This document shows, piece after piece, positions 7,660-15,691 of a stretch of 64,000 nt of DNA. The notes beneath the pieces are model-generated. The model made no database searches and was not told where the DNA came from. It worked only from the letters and a program-made list of their open reading frames with translations. Position numbers and translations under genes: made by a program. The first letter of the stretch is position 1. Every line of letters begins with the position of its first letter. The stretch is from Acidobacteriota bacterium (lineage in GTDB: Bacteria; Acidobacteriota; Vicinamibacteria; Vicinamibacterales; SCN-69-37), in NCBI GenBank assembly GCA_020853395.1, contig JADYYY010000002.1, positions 332,609 to 396,608 on the forward strand, in the 5' to 3' direction.

Positions 7660-8613
7660 CTACTCTGCCGCCGCTTCTTCGAAAATCACGCGCGGCCGAT
7701 GCGGCGCGGCGACGACCCGCACCTCGACGCCGAGCGGGATGCTCACGAACGGCACCACGGTGTGGCCGGACGGAAACCCGAACAGCACCGGGCCAGGAAA
7801 CGCGTCGAAGAACTCGGCGATCACCTCGCGGCCGGTGATGCCGCCGCCGGGCTCATCGCACCGCTCGAGCGCGCCGACCACGACGGCGGATGCGCCCGAC
7901 AACCGCCCCGCATGGGCGAGCTGCGTCAGCAGCCGCCGGAGCCGGTACGGCCGCTCGCCGACCTCCTCGCAGAACAGCACGTATCCGGCGGGCGGGTCGA
8001 AGGCGTACGGCGTGCCCAGCGAAGCGGCGAGCTGCGTGAGCGTGCCGCCGAACATCGCGCCCGACGCCTCTCCGGATCGCATCACCTCCAGGGCCGGCGA
8101 CGACTGCTCGCCGAGCGGCGTCGGCCCGAGGCTCGCGACGAACGACCGCGGGTCGTACGCCTCCTCGCCTCGCGACAGCCGGCCGTCGATCATCGCACCG
8201 TGGACGGACGTGACCCGGGCATGCGTATGGAGATAGGCATGGAGCGACGTGATGTCGCTGTAGCCGACGATCGCCTTGCGCGCGCGGGCAATCGCGTCGG
8301 CGTCGAGCCATGGCAGCAGCTCGGCGCTGCCGTATCCGCCTCGAATGGCCACGACCGCCGCGGTCCGGTCATCCGCGATCGCGCGCATGAGCTGGGCGGC
8401 GCGCCGCTCGGGCGTGCCGGCCACGATCGGATGGCGGTCGAACGCGTCTTCGTCGACGAGCGGCTCGAAGCCGAGGCGCCGGAGCTCCGCGAGCCCGGCC
8501 TCGAGCTCGCGCGGCTCGAAGGGACTGGCGGGCGCGACGAGCGCGATGCCGGCACCCCGCGGGACCCCGCGGAACTTCGTGAGCCCGCCGCGCGTCGTCG
8601 GCGTCAGCGCCAC
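7660..8613 (-). CDS. ldcA: LD-carboxypeptidase (peptidase family S66)
   Basis: LdcA removes the terminal D-Ala from cytoplasmic murein tetrapeptides, producing the tripeptide that Mpl uses. The 317-aa sequence starts near GAGIALVAPASPFEP, has the nucleophile loop AIRGGYGSAELLPWLD (the Ser of GYGS), and ends with a GFPSGHTVVPFVSIPLG segment carrying the catalytic His. The chosen start is GTG at 8613, which overlaps the nagZ 3' end by 10 nt. It follows directly after nagZ and one base before mpl, matching the recycling order. Confidence 0.9.
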   Translation of the reverse strand: MALTPTTRGGLTKFRGVPRGAGIALVAPASPFEPRELEAGLAELRRLGFEPLVDEDAFDRHPIVAGTPERRAAQLMRAIADDRTAAVVAIRGGYGSAELLPWLDADAIARARKAIVGYSDITSLHAYLHTHARVTSVHGAMIDGRLSRGEEAYDPRSFVASLGPTPLGEQSSPALEVMRSGEASGAMFGGTLTQLAASLGTPYAFDPPAGYVLFCEEVGERPYRLRRLLTQLAHAGRLSGASAVVVGALERCDEPGGGITGREVIAEFFDAFPGPVLFGFPSGHTVVPFVSIPLGVEVRVVAAPHRPRVIFEEAAAE

Positions 8614-9686
8614 GCAGCCATGTCCCGGGCGATGGTCTGGTGTTCGAGCGCCCCGACGCGATCGAGGCCGGCGCGCGCGCGGCGGGCCGGCGCGAGAAAC
8701 CGTGTCTTGGCCCTCGCCTGCCTGCCGAACGCGTCGTCGACGCGGTCCGTCGTCAGCCGGCCGGACTCGGCCGCGTAGATCAGCGCCTCGAGCGCTGCCA
8801 CCTGCTCGTCGACCGGCGCGTTGCACAGCAGCACGACGTCGCAGCCCGCCTCGATCGCGCTCACGGCCGCCTCCGGTCCCGGCATCTCCGCGGTGACGGC
8901 CTTCATCCCGAGGTCATCGGTCATGACGAGCCCGCCGAAGCCGAGATCGCGCTTGAGCAGGCCGCTGATCAGGCGCGACGACAGCGTGGCCGGGCGACGC
9001 TCGTCGAACGCGGGCATCAGCAGGTGCGCCGTCATGATCGCCGCCACGTCTTCGGCGATCGCGCGTCTGAAGGGAACGAGCTCGACGGCGTCGAGGCGCC
9101 GGCGATCGTGCTCGACCACGGGCAGCGCCTCGTGCGAATCGACGCTCGCATCGCCGTGACCCGGAAAGTGCTTTCCACACGCGGCAATGCCGGCCTCCTG
9201 CAGGGTCCGGATCACGACGGCGCCGAGGCGGGCGACGTCATCCGCTCGATCGCTGATCGCCCGATCGCCGACCACGGGATTGGCCGGGTTCGTGAGGACG
9301 TCGAGCACCGGCGCGAAGTCGAGGTTGATTCCCACGGCGTCGAGCTCGGCGGCGAGGGCTTGCGCGAACCGGCGGGCAAGCGTCTCGTCGCCGCTGTGCC
9401 CGAGCACGCGGGCGGGCGGCCATTCGGTGAAGGGCGCCGTCAGCCGTGCCACGCGGCCGCCCTCCTGGTCGACCGCGATCCACAGCGGCCAGTCGCCGGC
9501 GAGCGCGGCGACCTCGCGCGACAGCTCGGCGAGCTGCAGCGGGTCGCGGACGTTGCGCCGGAAGTAGACGACGCCGCCGAGATCGAACGCTCTGGCGAGC
9601 TCGCGCAGGCTGTCGGGCACGGACTCGCCGGTGAAGCCCACGATCGCCAGGCGGCCGACATGACGGCGGAAATCGCGCAGCCACAT
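8604..9686 (-). CDS. nagZ: Beta-N-acetylglucosaminidase NagZ (GH3)
   Basis: NagZ cleaves GlcNAc from anhydro-muropeptides in the cytoplasm. The 360-aa sequence is a single GH3 barrel with the NagZ signatures KHFPGHGDASVDSHEALPVV (catalytic His loop) and VMTDDLGMKAV (Asp nucleophile). There is no signal peptide, consistent with cytoplasmic recycling. The ATG at 9686 lies eight bases after a minus-strand TATAAT. It is the first gene of nagZ-ldcA-mpl-murB-murA. Confidence 0.93.
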   Translation of the reverse strand: MWLRDFRRHVGRLAIVGFTGESVPDSLRELARAFDLGGVVYFRRNVRDPLQLAELSREVAALAGDWPLWIAVDQEGGRVARLTAPFTEWPPARVLGHSGDETLARRFAQALAAELDAVGINLDFAPVLDVLTNPANPVVGDRAISDRADDVARLGAVVIRTLQEAGIAACGKHFPGHGDASVDSHEALPVVEHDRRRLDAVELVPFRRAIAEDVAAIMTAHLLMPAFDERRPATLSSRLISGLLKRDLGFGGLVMTDDLGMKAVTAEMPGPEAAVSAIEAGCDVVLLCNAPVDEQVAALEALIYAAESGRLTTDRVDDAFGRQARAKTRFLAPARRARAGLDRVGALEHQTIARDMAAWR

Positions 9687-9694
9687 GCGGCGCC

Positions 9695-9702
9695 ATTATA
9701 AT
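9695..9702. promoter_or_regulatory. Palindromic bidirectional -10 element
   Basis: CATTATAATG is its own reverse complement, so a perfect TATAAT is present on both strands: plus 9697-9702 and minus 9700-9695. It lies between divergent nagZ (start 9686) and the 72-aa gene (start 9720). No good -35 is seen on either side. A start site about seven bases after each hexamer would give a nagZ leader of only a few bases. Confidence 0.65.
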
Positions 9703-9719
9703 GCGCGGGTCGAAACGCC

Positions 9720-9938
9720 TTGGACGCGCGCGTGGACCCGCTCGACGAGATCAAACGCCTCTACTTCGCGACGACGCGCGCGACGATCGATCGCGACGTG
9801 CGCCGCGCGATCGACTGCCTCAAGCAGATGAAGACGCCCGACGAGCGGGACCGCGCCGCCGTCTACATGAGCGGCCTGGCCGAGATGCGGCGCGAATGGG
9901 CTAAGGGCGCCGGGCCCACCAAACGACCGCGACGATGA
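9720..9938 (+). CDS. Hypothetical protein, 72 aa
   Basis: I do not recognise this small charged protein, but its composition looks coding: DPLDEIKRLYFATTRATIDRD, then a helical stretch (VRRAIDCLKQMKTPDERDRAAVYMSGLAEMRREW) and a basic tail. There is no signal or membrane segment. The start is TTG at 9720, or GTG at 9732, which would begin the protein at DPLDEI. It is divergent from nagZ, sharing the palindromic -10. Its 3' end overlaps the convergent RodZ-like gene by 38 bases. Confidence 0.65.
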   Translation: MDARVDPLDEIKRLYFATTRATIDRDVRRAIDCLKQMKTPDERDRAAVYMSGLAEMRREWAKGAGPTKRPRR

Positions 9939-10314
9939 CCACGAGGACGACGAGCGCGAGCACCGCGCGCAGGGCACGGATGGCGAGCCGCTGGCGCGCG
10001 AGGAAATCGCGATCGTCCTGGCTGATCTCGGCGCGAATCGCGCCGCGCTCGGCCGCCTCGCGCTCGCTCTCCTCCAGCCGCGCCTGGAAGGCCGTGACCG
10101 TCTCGTCAGGATCGGCACCGATCTCGAGGGCGTAGGCCCGCACGAACGCTCGCCCGAAGATCCCGCCCGGAAGGCGCGAGTAGTCGTTGCGCTCGAGCGC
10201 CTCGAGCGTGCCGACGGAGATCTTCGTGCGGGCGGCGATCTCGCGCAGCGATACGCCCTGCGCCTCACGCGCGCTCCTGAGCCGGAATCCGAGATCGTCC
10301 ATCGACATCTCCAT
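9901..10314 (-). CDS. RodZ-like HTH protein with one membrane helix
   Basis: This 137-aa protein has an N-terminal Xre/RodZ-type helix-turn-helix (LRSAREAQGVSLREIAARTKISVGTLEALERNDYSRLPGG in outline, about residues 12-52). A charged linker follows, and then a single transmembrane helix near 112-133 with a short WWARRP end. This matches the cytoplasmic and membrane parts of RodZ, the MreB-anchoring shape protein, but the periplasmic domain is missing. The start could also be the third ATG at 10302, which has a better-placed GGAG. It is the last gene of the ffh-to-thiE run. Confidence 0.8.
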   Translation of the reverse strand: MEMSMDDLGFRLRSAREAQGVSLREIAARTKISVGTLEALERNDYSRLPGGIFGRAFVRAYALEIGADPDETVTAFQARLEESEREAAERGAIRAEISQDDRDFLARQRLAIRALRAVLALVVLVVIVAVVWWARRP

Positions 10315-10315
10315 C

Positions 10316-11011
10316 TCACGCAGCCGCGGCCATGGCCGCCGTCAACTCCCGCACGGCCCGACGGACGCCGAGCGCGCCCGCAACCGATCCTTCAGGAAGG
10401 AACAGCCGGATGCCGGCGACGCCGATGGCGCCCGCCCGCGCGCAGGCTGCCGCCTGGACCGGCGTCTCGATGCCCCCGATTGCGATGACGGGCGCACGCG
10501 ACGCCGTGACCGCGGCGGCCAAGCCGTCGAGGCCGACCGCGCGATGGCCCGCCGGCTTCGACGCGCTCGGGAACACCGTACCGAACAGCGCGTAGTCCAC
10601 GTCGTCCTCGAGGCCGCGCGGCTCGCCCGCGTGGACGGATCGTCCCAGAACCCAGGATGGGCGCAACTGGCGAATCCGATCGGCTGGTGGCGAGCTGGCG
10701 CGCAGGTGCACGCCATCGGCCGACGCCACGATCGCGACGTCCGCGCGGTCGTTGACCAGCACGAGCGTCGCGGCCGCCCCTTTGCGCAACACGATCCGCC
10801 GCACGAGCGCGGCGAGACTCGCGGCCGCGAGGTCGGGCTCCCGCACCTGGACCATCCCGATGCCCTCCGCGATGGCGTCGTCGATCAGGGCTTCGAGCGC
10901 CGTCAGCGCCGCGGCTTCGGTCCGGGCGTCCGGTGTCAGTTGCCGCCGGTCGGTGACGAGGCAGACGACCGGAGGCGTCAGCCGCGCAGGATCACCTGGA
11001 CGGACGGGCAT
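10316..11011 (-). CDS. thiE: Thiamine phosphate synthase family protein
   Basis: ThiE joins HMP-pyrophosphate and thiazole phosphate to make thiamine monophosphate. The 231-aa product has the family barrel motifs: VVCLVTDRRQL, GMVQVREPDL, VNDRADVAIVASADGVHL, LGRSVHA, ALFGTVFPSASKP, and VIAIGGI. QVREPDL in place of QLREK and the missing Gln after GVHL are departures, so it could instead be the ThiE-like regulator/enzyme TenI. No other thiamine gene or TPP riboswitch is near. The ATG at 11011 is chosen over a GTG at 11041, which would extend further into the preceding gene. Confidence 0.75.
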   Translation of the reverse strand: MPVRPGDPARLTPPVVCLVTDRRQLTPDARTEAAALTALEALIDDAIAEGIGMVQVREPDLAAASLAALVRRIVLRKGAAATLVLVNDRADVAIVASADGVHLRASSPPADRIRQLRPSWVLGRSVHAGEPRGLEDDVDYALFGTVFPSASKPAGHRAVGLDGLAAAVTASRAPVIAIGGIETPVQAAACARAGAIGVAGIRLFLPEGSVAGALGVRRAVRELTAAMAAAA

Positions 11012-11243
11012 CCGACGATCCACGGTCCCCGAACAGGCCACGGGCCTCGCGCAGCCCGCCGACGAGCGTCATGAAGCCGATCAGCACGACGGCCCAGCGG
11101 ACGATCGCGGTCGACATCCACACCGCCATCCAGGGAACGGCGGCCGCGAAGAAGTTCCGCCTCCACCAAGCGGTCCACGGCGCCCAGATCAGCAGCAGGC
11201 CCGTCTCGATGAAATAGAGCGCGATGATCAGACGGGTGATCAG
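10992..11243 (-). CDS. Small membrane protein with no ATG/GTG/TTG start
   Basis: An open frame from a CTG at 11243 to TGA at 10992 encodes 83 residues of clear membrane-protein sequence: ITRLIIALYFIETGLLLIW, then APWTAWWRRNFF, then a second hydrophobic helix (STAIVRWAVVLIGFMTLVGG). The frame has no ATG, GTG or TTG before codon 40. A perfect GGAGGT (11261-11256) precedes it: an in-frame ATC lies 6 bases further on and the CTG 12 bases further on. It sits between rnhB and thiE and overlaps thiE by 20 bases. The coding nature is convincing; the start is not settled. Confidence 0.65.
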   Translation of the reverse strand: MITRLIIALYFIETGLLLIWAPWTAWWRRNFFAAAVPWMAVWMSTAIVRWAVVLIGFMTLVGGLREARGLFGDRGSSDARPSR

Positions 11244-11275
11244 CGCGATGACGAGACCTCCATGCCGGTGTTCGA

Positions 11276-11890
11276 TTAGTCCTGCATCGTATCAAACAGC
11301 GACGGCGGCCTGAACGAGCGGCGGTGCACCGGCGAGTACCCATAGCGGCTCATCGCGTCGAGGTGTTCGCGCGTCGCGTAGCCCTTGTGCCGGTCGAACC
11401 CGTAACGGGGATCGCGCTCGTGCAGCGTGTTCATGTGCCGGTCGCGGATGACCTTCGCGAGGATGGAGGCCGCAGCGATGGCAGTGCAGCGGCGATCGCC
11501 GCCGGCGATCGCCCGCTGCGGCATGACGAGATCCGGGATGCGGAACGCGTCGACGATCACGAAGCCGGGAAGCGGCGCGAGCGCCATCACGGCGGCGCGC
11601 ATGGCGTGCAGCGACGCGCGGTGGATGTTCAGCCGGTCGATCTCGTCCGGCTCGACCATCGCCACGTGCCAGCACACGGCGGCGTCCACGATCTCTGCGA
11701 ACAGCCGATCGCGCTCCGCCGCGGTGAGCAGCTTCGAGTCCGCCACGCCCGCGACGTACCGATCGGGACGCAGGACGACGGCGCCGGCGGCCACCGGGCC
11801 GGCCAGGCAGCCCCGGCCGACCTCGTCCACGCCGGCCACGTGCGCGAACCGGGCGCGGCGGATGTCGTTCTCGATGGCGCGCGACGCCAC
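11276..11890 (-). CDS. rnhB: Ribonuclease HII
   Basis: RnhB cuts RNA in RNA-DNA hybrids and removes single ribonucleotides from DNA. The 204-aa product has the signature GVDEVGRGCLAGPV (Asp-Glu pair near residues 22-23), the VADSKLL turn, an IVDAF segment, and DPRYGFDRHKGYATREH. Length and order match bacterial RNase HII. The start is GTG at 11890, 18 bases after rplS. rplS-rnhB is a common gene order. Confidence 0.95.
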   Translation of the reverse strand: MASRAIENDIRRARFAHVAGVDEVGRGCLAGPVAAGAVVLRPDRYVAGVADSKLLTAAERDRLFAEIVDAAVCWHVAMVEPDEIDRLNIHRASLHAMRAAVMALAPLPGFVIVDAFRIPDLVMPQRAIAGGDRRCTAIAAASILAKVIRDRHMNTLHERDPRYGFDRHKGYATREHLDAMSRYGYSPVHRRSFRPPSLFDTMQD

Positions 11891-11908
11891 GGGCGAACCT
11901 GCCGGGCG

Positions 11909-12253
11909 CTAGGCGCGCTTCTGTTCCTTCATGCGCGCGGCCTTCCCGCGCAGGTCGCGCAGGAAGTAGAGCTTGGCCCGGCGGACCTTGGCGCCGCGGA
12001 CGACCTCGATCCGATCGATCGTCGGCGAGTGCAGCGGGAAGATGCGTTCGACGCCCTGGCCGAACGAGACCTTGCGCACGGTGAACGTGGCCCGCGCGCC
12101 GCCGCGATGCATGGCGATCACCGAGCCCTCGAACACCTGGATGCGCTCCTTGTCGCCCTCGCGGACCTTCACGTGCACGCGGACGGTGTCGCCAGAACGC
12201 ATGGCGGGCCGCTCGGTCAGGTGGCCTTGCTCAACAGCTTCGATCGCCTTCAT
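11909..12253 (-). CDS. rplS: 50S ribosomal protein L19
   Basis: L19 sits at the 30S-50S interface. The 114-aa product starts [12 protein letters not shown] and contains the L19 core: [37 protein letters not shown], and [29 protein letters not shown]. The ATG at 12253 is chosen because it is the family N-terminus and lies five bases after the trmD stop. Confidence 0.97.
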   Translation of the reverse strand: MKAIEAVEQGHLTERPAMRSGDTVRVHVKVREGDKERIQVFEGSVIAMHRGGARATFTVRKVSFGQGVERIFPLHSPTIDRIEVVRGAKVRRAKLYFLRDLRGKAARMKEQKRA

Positions 12254-12258
12254 GACAG

Positions 12259-13011
12259 TCACTCCTCGGAAAAATGTCCGGCGGCCTTCCTGATCCGCTC
12301 GAATTCCCGCCGCTCCTCGTCGCCGAGCGCCGCCGGATCGACGAGGTCCGGACGCCGCGCTGCGGTGCGCCGCAACCGCTCGCGGCGACGCCACTGCGCG
12401 ATCTGGGCGTGGTTGCCCGAGAGCAGCACGTCCGGCACCACGCGGCCGCGAAACTCCGCCGGCCGCGTGTAGTGCGGGTAGTCCAGCCAGGGCCCCGCGA
12501 ACGAATCCTCGGCGACCGATCCCGCGTCGCCGACGGCGCCCGGCACCAGCCGGATGGCGGCATCGAGCAACACCATCGCCGGCAGCTCGCCGCCGGTGAG
12601 CACGTAGTCGCCGATCGAGACCTCGTCGGTCACCAGCGCCTCGACCACGCGCTCGTCCACGCCTTCGTACCGGCCGCAGATCACGATCAGCCTGGGCTCG
12701 CGGCTGAAGCGCTCCGCCACGGCGTGCGTCAGCCGGCGCCCCTGCGGCGACATCAACACGACCGACGTGGCCGGCCCGTGCTCGGCCTGCACGGCCTCGA
12801 CCGCGCGGAACATCGGCTCGGGCTTCATCACCATCCCGGGCCCGCCGCCGTACGGCACGTCGTCGACCGTCCGGTGCCGATCGCTCGTGTAGTCGCGGAG
12901 ATCGCGCACCGTGACGTCCACCAGCCCCTTCGCGCGAGCCCGCGCCACGATGCCCTCCGCGAGGATGGCCTGCACCATCGCGGGAAAGATCGTGATGACG
13001 TCCACCACCAT
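12259..13011 (-). CDS. trmD: tRNA (guanine-N1-)-methyltransferase TrmD
   Basis: TrmD methylates G37 of tRNAs reading CNN codons, preventing +1 frameshifts. The 250-aa protein is full length, with the SPOUT knot motifs [12 protein letters not shown] and [15 protein letters not shown], the [15 protein letters not shown] loop, and C-terminal [21 protein letters not shown]. It follows rimM by five bases and precedes rplS, the classic order. Confidence 0.97.
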   Translation of the reverse strand: MVVDVITIFPAMVQAILAEGIVARARAKGLVDVTVRDLRDYTSDRHRTVDDVPYGGGPGMVMKPEPMFRAVEAVQAEHGPATSVVLMSPQGRRLTHAVAERFSREPRLIVICGRYEGVDERVVEALVTDEVSIGDYVLTGGELPAMVLLDAAIRLVPGAVGDAGSVAEDSFAGPWLDYPHYTRPAEFRGRVVPDVLLSGNHAQIAQWRRRERLRRTAARRPDLVDPAALGDEERREFERIRKAAGHFSEE

Positions 13012-13016
13012 GCGGG

Positions 13017-13532
13017 TCAGGCCTGCTTCCGGTTCAGCTCGATCAACCCATCTGGCGGGTCGATCCTAATCATCCGCGCGCCGACGTCCACCGACCGGCA
13101 GATGGCGTCGACGAAGGGAATCAACGGTTCGCCGGCGGCATCGAGCACCAGCATCGGCACGCCGGTCGCCAGATCGACGCGAGCCACCTGCCCGATCCGC
13201 TCGCCGCGCACGGTGACGACCTCGCATCCCACCAGCTCGTGCACCCAGAACGTGCCGGCCGCAAGCGGCTGCAGGGCCGATTCCGGCACGCGCAATTCCA
13301 CGTTGCGCCACGCCTCGGCCTCGTTCATCGTCTCCACGCCGCCGAACGCAATCACCCACCGCCCTTGGTGCGGCCGGCTCGAGGCGATCTGGAGTGGAAC
13401 CACCCCGGCGGCTCCCTTCGCGTACAGCGTCGCGCCCGTTTCGTACCGACGCTCCGGGAAATCCGTCTCCGGCGCGACGAGGACCTGCCCGCGATGTCCC
13501 TGCGGACGGACGATCCGCCCGACGACGACCAT
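13017..13532 (-). CDS. rimM: 16S rRNA processing protein RimM
   Basis: RimM helps mature the 30S head by binding S19 and pre-16S rRNA. The 171-aa sequence has the N-terminal barrel ([28 protein letters not shown]) and a C-terminal PRC-barrel ([22 protein letters not shown]...[24 protein letters not shown]). The ATG at 13532 begins the family N-terminus; a GTG at 13547 would add five residues. It lies between khpA and trmD. Confidence 0.95.
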   Translation of the reverse strand: MVVVGRIVRPQGHRGQVLVAPETDFPERRYETGATLYAKGAAGVVPLQIASSRPHQGRWVIAFGGVETMNEAEAWRNVELRVPESALQPLAAGTFWVHELVGCEVVTVRGERIGQVARVDLATGVPMLVLDAAGEPLIPFVDAICRSVDVGARMIRIDPPDGLIELNRKQA

Positions 13533-13557
13533 CGCGTCCCAGTCCACGGGCTCGCGG

Positions 13558-13800
13558 CTACTCGTCGTGGAAATCGACCACGACCTTGCGGCCGTCGAGC
13601 TCACCGGCCGCGGCGGCCAGCGTACGCAGCGCCGTGGCGGTCCGTCCTTCGCGTCCGATGACGCGTCCGAGCTCGCCGGGCGCCATCCTCAGCTCCACGA
13701 CCGTGTTGCCTCGCCGCTCGGCTTCGGTCACCTCGACCTCCGCCGGCCTGGCCGCCAACGCACGGGTGACGACCTCGACGACGTCGCGCGCGCGGCTCAC
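13558..13800 (-). CDS. khpA: KH-domain RNA-binding protein KhpA
   Basis: KhpA is a small KH-domain protein that binds RNA, in several bacteria as a partner of KhpB. The 80-aa sequence carries the KH GxxG loop in LGRVIGREGRTATALRTL (about residues 44-61). The GTG start overlaps the rpsP stop (GTGA), so translation is coupled. The place between rpsP and rimM is the usual one for this gene. Confidence 0.93.
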   Translation of the reverse strand: MSRARDVVEVVTRALAARPAEVEVTEAERRGNTVVELRMAPGELGRVIGREGRTATALRTLAAAAGELDGRKVVVDFHDE

Positions 13801-14069
13801 GAGGCGGGCGCAGCCTCGGCCGCCGCCACCGCAGGCGGGGGCATCCGCGCGATCAGCGTCCTCACGGTGTCGCTCGGCGCGGCGCCCACCGACAGCCAGT
13901 GCGCCAGCCGCTCGCGATCCACCTGGACGCGCTCGGGCCGGGTGCGCGGGTCGTAGTGCCCCAGCACCTCCACGAACCGCCCTTCGCGCGCGGTCCTGGC
14001 TTCCGTTACCACGATGCGGAAGAACGGCCGGCTCTTCGAGCCAGCCCTCCGCAGACGAATCGCTAACAT
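13797..14069 (-). CDS. rpsP: 30S ribosomal protein S16
   Basis: S16 is an early 30S assembly protein. The 90-aa product begins MLAIRLRRAGSKSRPFFRIVV, the family signature, followed by EVLGHYDPRTRPERVQVDRERLAHWLSVGAAPSDTVRTL. It ends in an Ala/Pro-rich tail. It lies 18 bases after ffh and overlaps khpA. Confidence 0.97.
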   Translation of the reverse strand: MLAIRLRRAGSKSRPFFRIVVTEARTAREGRFVEVLGHYDPRTRPERVQVDRERLAHWLSVGAAPSDTVRTLIARMPPPAVAAAEAAPAS

Positions 14070-14087
14070 GCCATCTCCTTTTGCTGA

Positions 14088-15443
14088 CTACGCCTTGCCT
14101 CTGAGCATCTGCATGAGCCGCTGGCGGCCCTTGCGGCCGCCACCCATCGACGTCATCGCCTTGAGCATCTTGCGCATCTCGACGAACTGCTTGAGCAACC
14201 GGTTGACGTCCTCGACCGTCGTGCCGCTGCCGCGCGCGATCCGCTTCCGGCGGCTGCCGTTGATGAGCGAATGATTCCGGCGCTCGGCCGGCGTCATCGA
14301 GCAGACGATCGCCTCGACACGCGTCAACTGCCCATCGTCGATCTGCGCGCGCTGCTCGTTGAGCTGCTTCATGCCGGACAGCCCCGGGATCATTCCGAGG
14401 ATCTGGTCGAGCGGGCCCATCTTCTTGATCGTGCGCAACTGGTCGCGGAAGTCGTCGAGCGTGAAGTCGTCGAGGCGCGTCTTCGCGGCGAGGCGCTCAC
14501 GGCTCTCCTCGTCGATCGCTTCCTCGGCACGCTCGATGAGCGACAGCACGTCGCCCATGCCGAGCATCCGCGAAACGAGCCGCTCGGCGTTGAACGGCTC
14601 GAGATCCTGCAGGCGCTCGCCGACGCCGGCGAAGGCAATCGGCACGCCGACGACGCCGACGACCGAGAGCGCGGCGCCGCCGCGCGCGTCGCCGTCCATC
14701 TTCGTGAGCACGACGCCGGTCGTGCCGACACGGTGGTTGAACTCGCCGGCGCTCCGGACCGCGTCCTGCCCCGTCATCGCATCGGCGACGTACAGCCGGT
14801 CGGTCGGCTGCACGGCCTGCGAGATCGCCTCGAGCTCGCCCATCAGCTCGTCGTCGATGTGCAGGCGCCCGGCCGTATCGACGATCAGCGTGTCGAAGCC
14901 GAGATTGCGCGCCGCGGCCAGCGCCCCGGCCGCGCGGACGACCGGATCCATTTCCCCCTCGGGATCGTGGACCCGCACACCGGTCTGACCGGCCAGCACG
15001 GACAACTGCTGGATGGCGGCTGGACGCCGCACGTCGGTGGACACGAGCATCGGATGACGGCCCTGTTTCGCCAGCAGCCTCGCAAGCTTCGCCGACGTCG
15101 TCGTCTTGCCCGATCCTTGCAGCCCCAGCATCAAGACGACGCGCGGCGTCCGGTCCGCGGGCGGCAAGCCGCCGGCGGCGTTGCCGAAGAGCGCCAGCAT
15201 CTCGTCGCGGACGATGCGCACCACGTGCTGCGCCGGCGTCAGGCTGCGCAGCACCTCGTCGCCGACCGCCTTCGCCCGCACCCGCTCGATGAACGCCTTG
15301 ACGACGCGAAAGTTCACGTCGGCTTCGAGCAGCGCCATCCGGATCTCCCGAAGCGCGGCATCGACGCTGGCTTCGGTCAGCCGGGCTTCTCCCCGCAGGG
15401 ACTTGAAGACGCCTTGGAGGCGGGAGCTGAGGGACTCGAACAT
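14088..15443 (-). CDS. ffh: Signal recognition particle protein Ffh
   Basis: Ffh binds signal peptides and 4.5S RNA and docks with FtsY to bring nascent membrane proteins to SecYEG. The 451-aa product has the N domain (MFESLSSRLQGVFKSLRGEARLTE), G-domain motifs GLQGSGKTTTSAKLA, DTAGRLHIDDELM and TKMDGDARGG, and a Met-rich M domain ending in MRKMLKAMTSMGGGRKG. The ATG at 15443 gives the family N-terminus. It is the first gene of the operon and has a good promoter 61 bases upstream. Confidence 0.97.
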   Translation of the reverse strand: MFESLSSRLQGVFKSLRGEARLTEASVDAALREIRMALLEADVNFRVVKAFIERVRAKAVGDEVLRSLTPAQHVVRIVRDEMLALFGNAAGGLPPADRTPRVVLMLGLQGSGKTTTSAKLARLLAKQGRHPMLVSTDVRRPAAIQQLSVLAGQTGVRVHDPEGEMDPVVRAAGALAAARNLGFDTLIVDTAGRLHIDDELMGELEAISQAVQPTDRLYVADAMTGQDAVRSAGEFNHRVGTTGVVLTKMDGDARGGAALSVVGVVGVPIAFAGVGERLQDLEPFNAERLVSRMLGMGDVLSLIERAEEAIDEESRERLAAKTRLDDFTLDDFRDQLRTIKKMGPLDQILGMIPGLSGMKQLNEQRAQIDDGQLTRVEAIVCSMTPAERRNHSLINGSRRKRIARGSGTTVEDVNRLLKQFVEMRKMLKAMTSMGGGRKGRQRLMQMLRGKA

Positions 15444-15510
15444 GGTGCTCGGCGCGACAGCCTGGAGACGGCGTCCATGGCCGGACGCCTTGCCCCAAGC
15501 GCAAACGCTT

Positions 15511-15539
15511 ATCTTAGTGGAGTTTGCCGGACCGCTCAA
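15511..15539 (-). promoter_or_regulatory. Sigma-70 promoter of the ffh operon
   Basis: On the minus strand, -35 TTGAGC (15539-15534) and -10 TAAGAT (15516-15511) are separated by 17 bases. An inverted repeat (GCAAAC 15501-15506, GTTTGC 15522-15527) straddles the -10 and could be an operator. Confidence 0.7.
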
Positions 15540-15691
15540 GGCTGAAGTCCGGCCCGTTCGCCTCGACTCGGCCCAGCCTTGATGCCCAGTGCCGCCGATG
15601 CCCGGGCTGCCAGGTGGCGGCCATCCGAATGGGCAGGTGGCACGCCGGCAGCCCCGCAGCGCCGCGCGTCGGACGCGGAACGGGCCGACCG

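Noticed and set aside
12274-13956. A 560-codon plus-strand frame over trmD-rimM-khpA-rpsP
   Set aside because: It lies opposite well-identified genes and reads as low-complexity Arg/Pro/His sequence.
15444-15691. FMN riboswitch near the riboflavin genes
   Set aside because: The stretch is downstream of ribBA and holds the ffh promoter. No RFN element is recognisable here or before ribD, which lies inside an operon.
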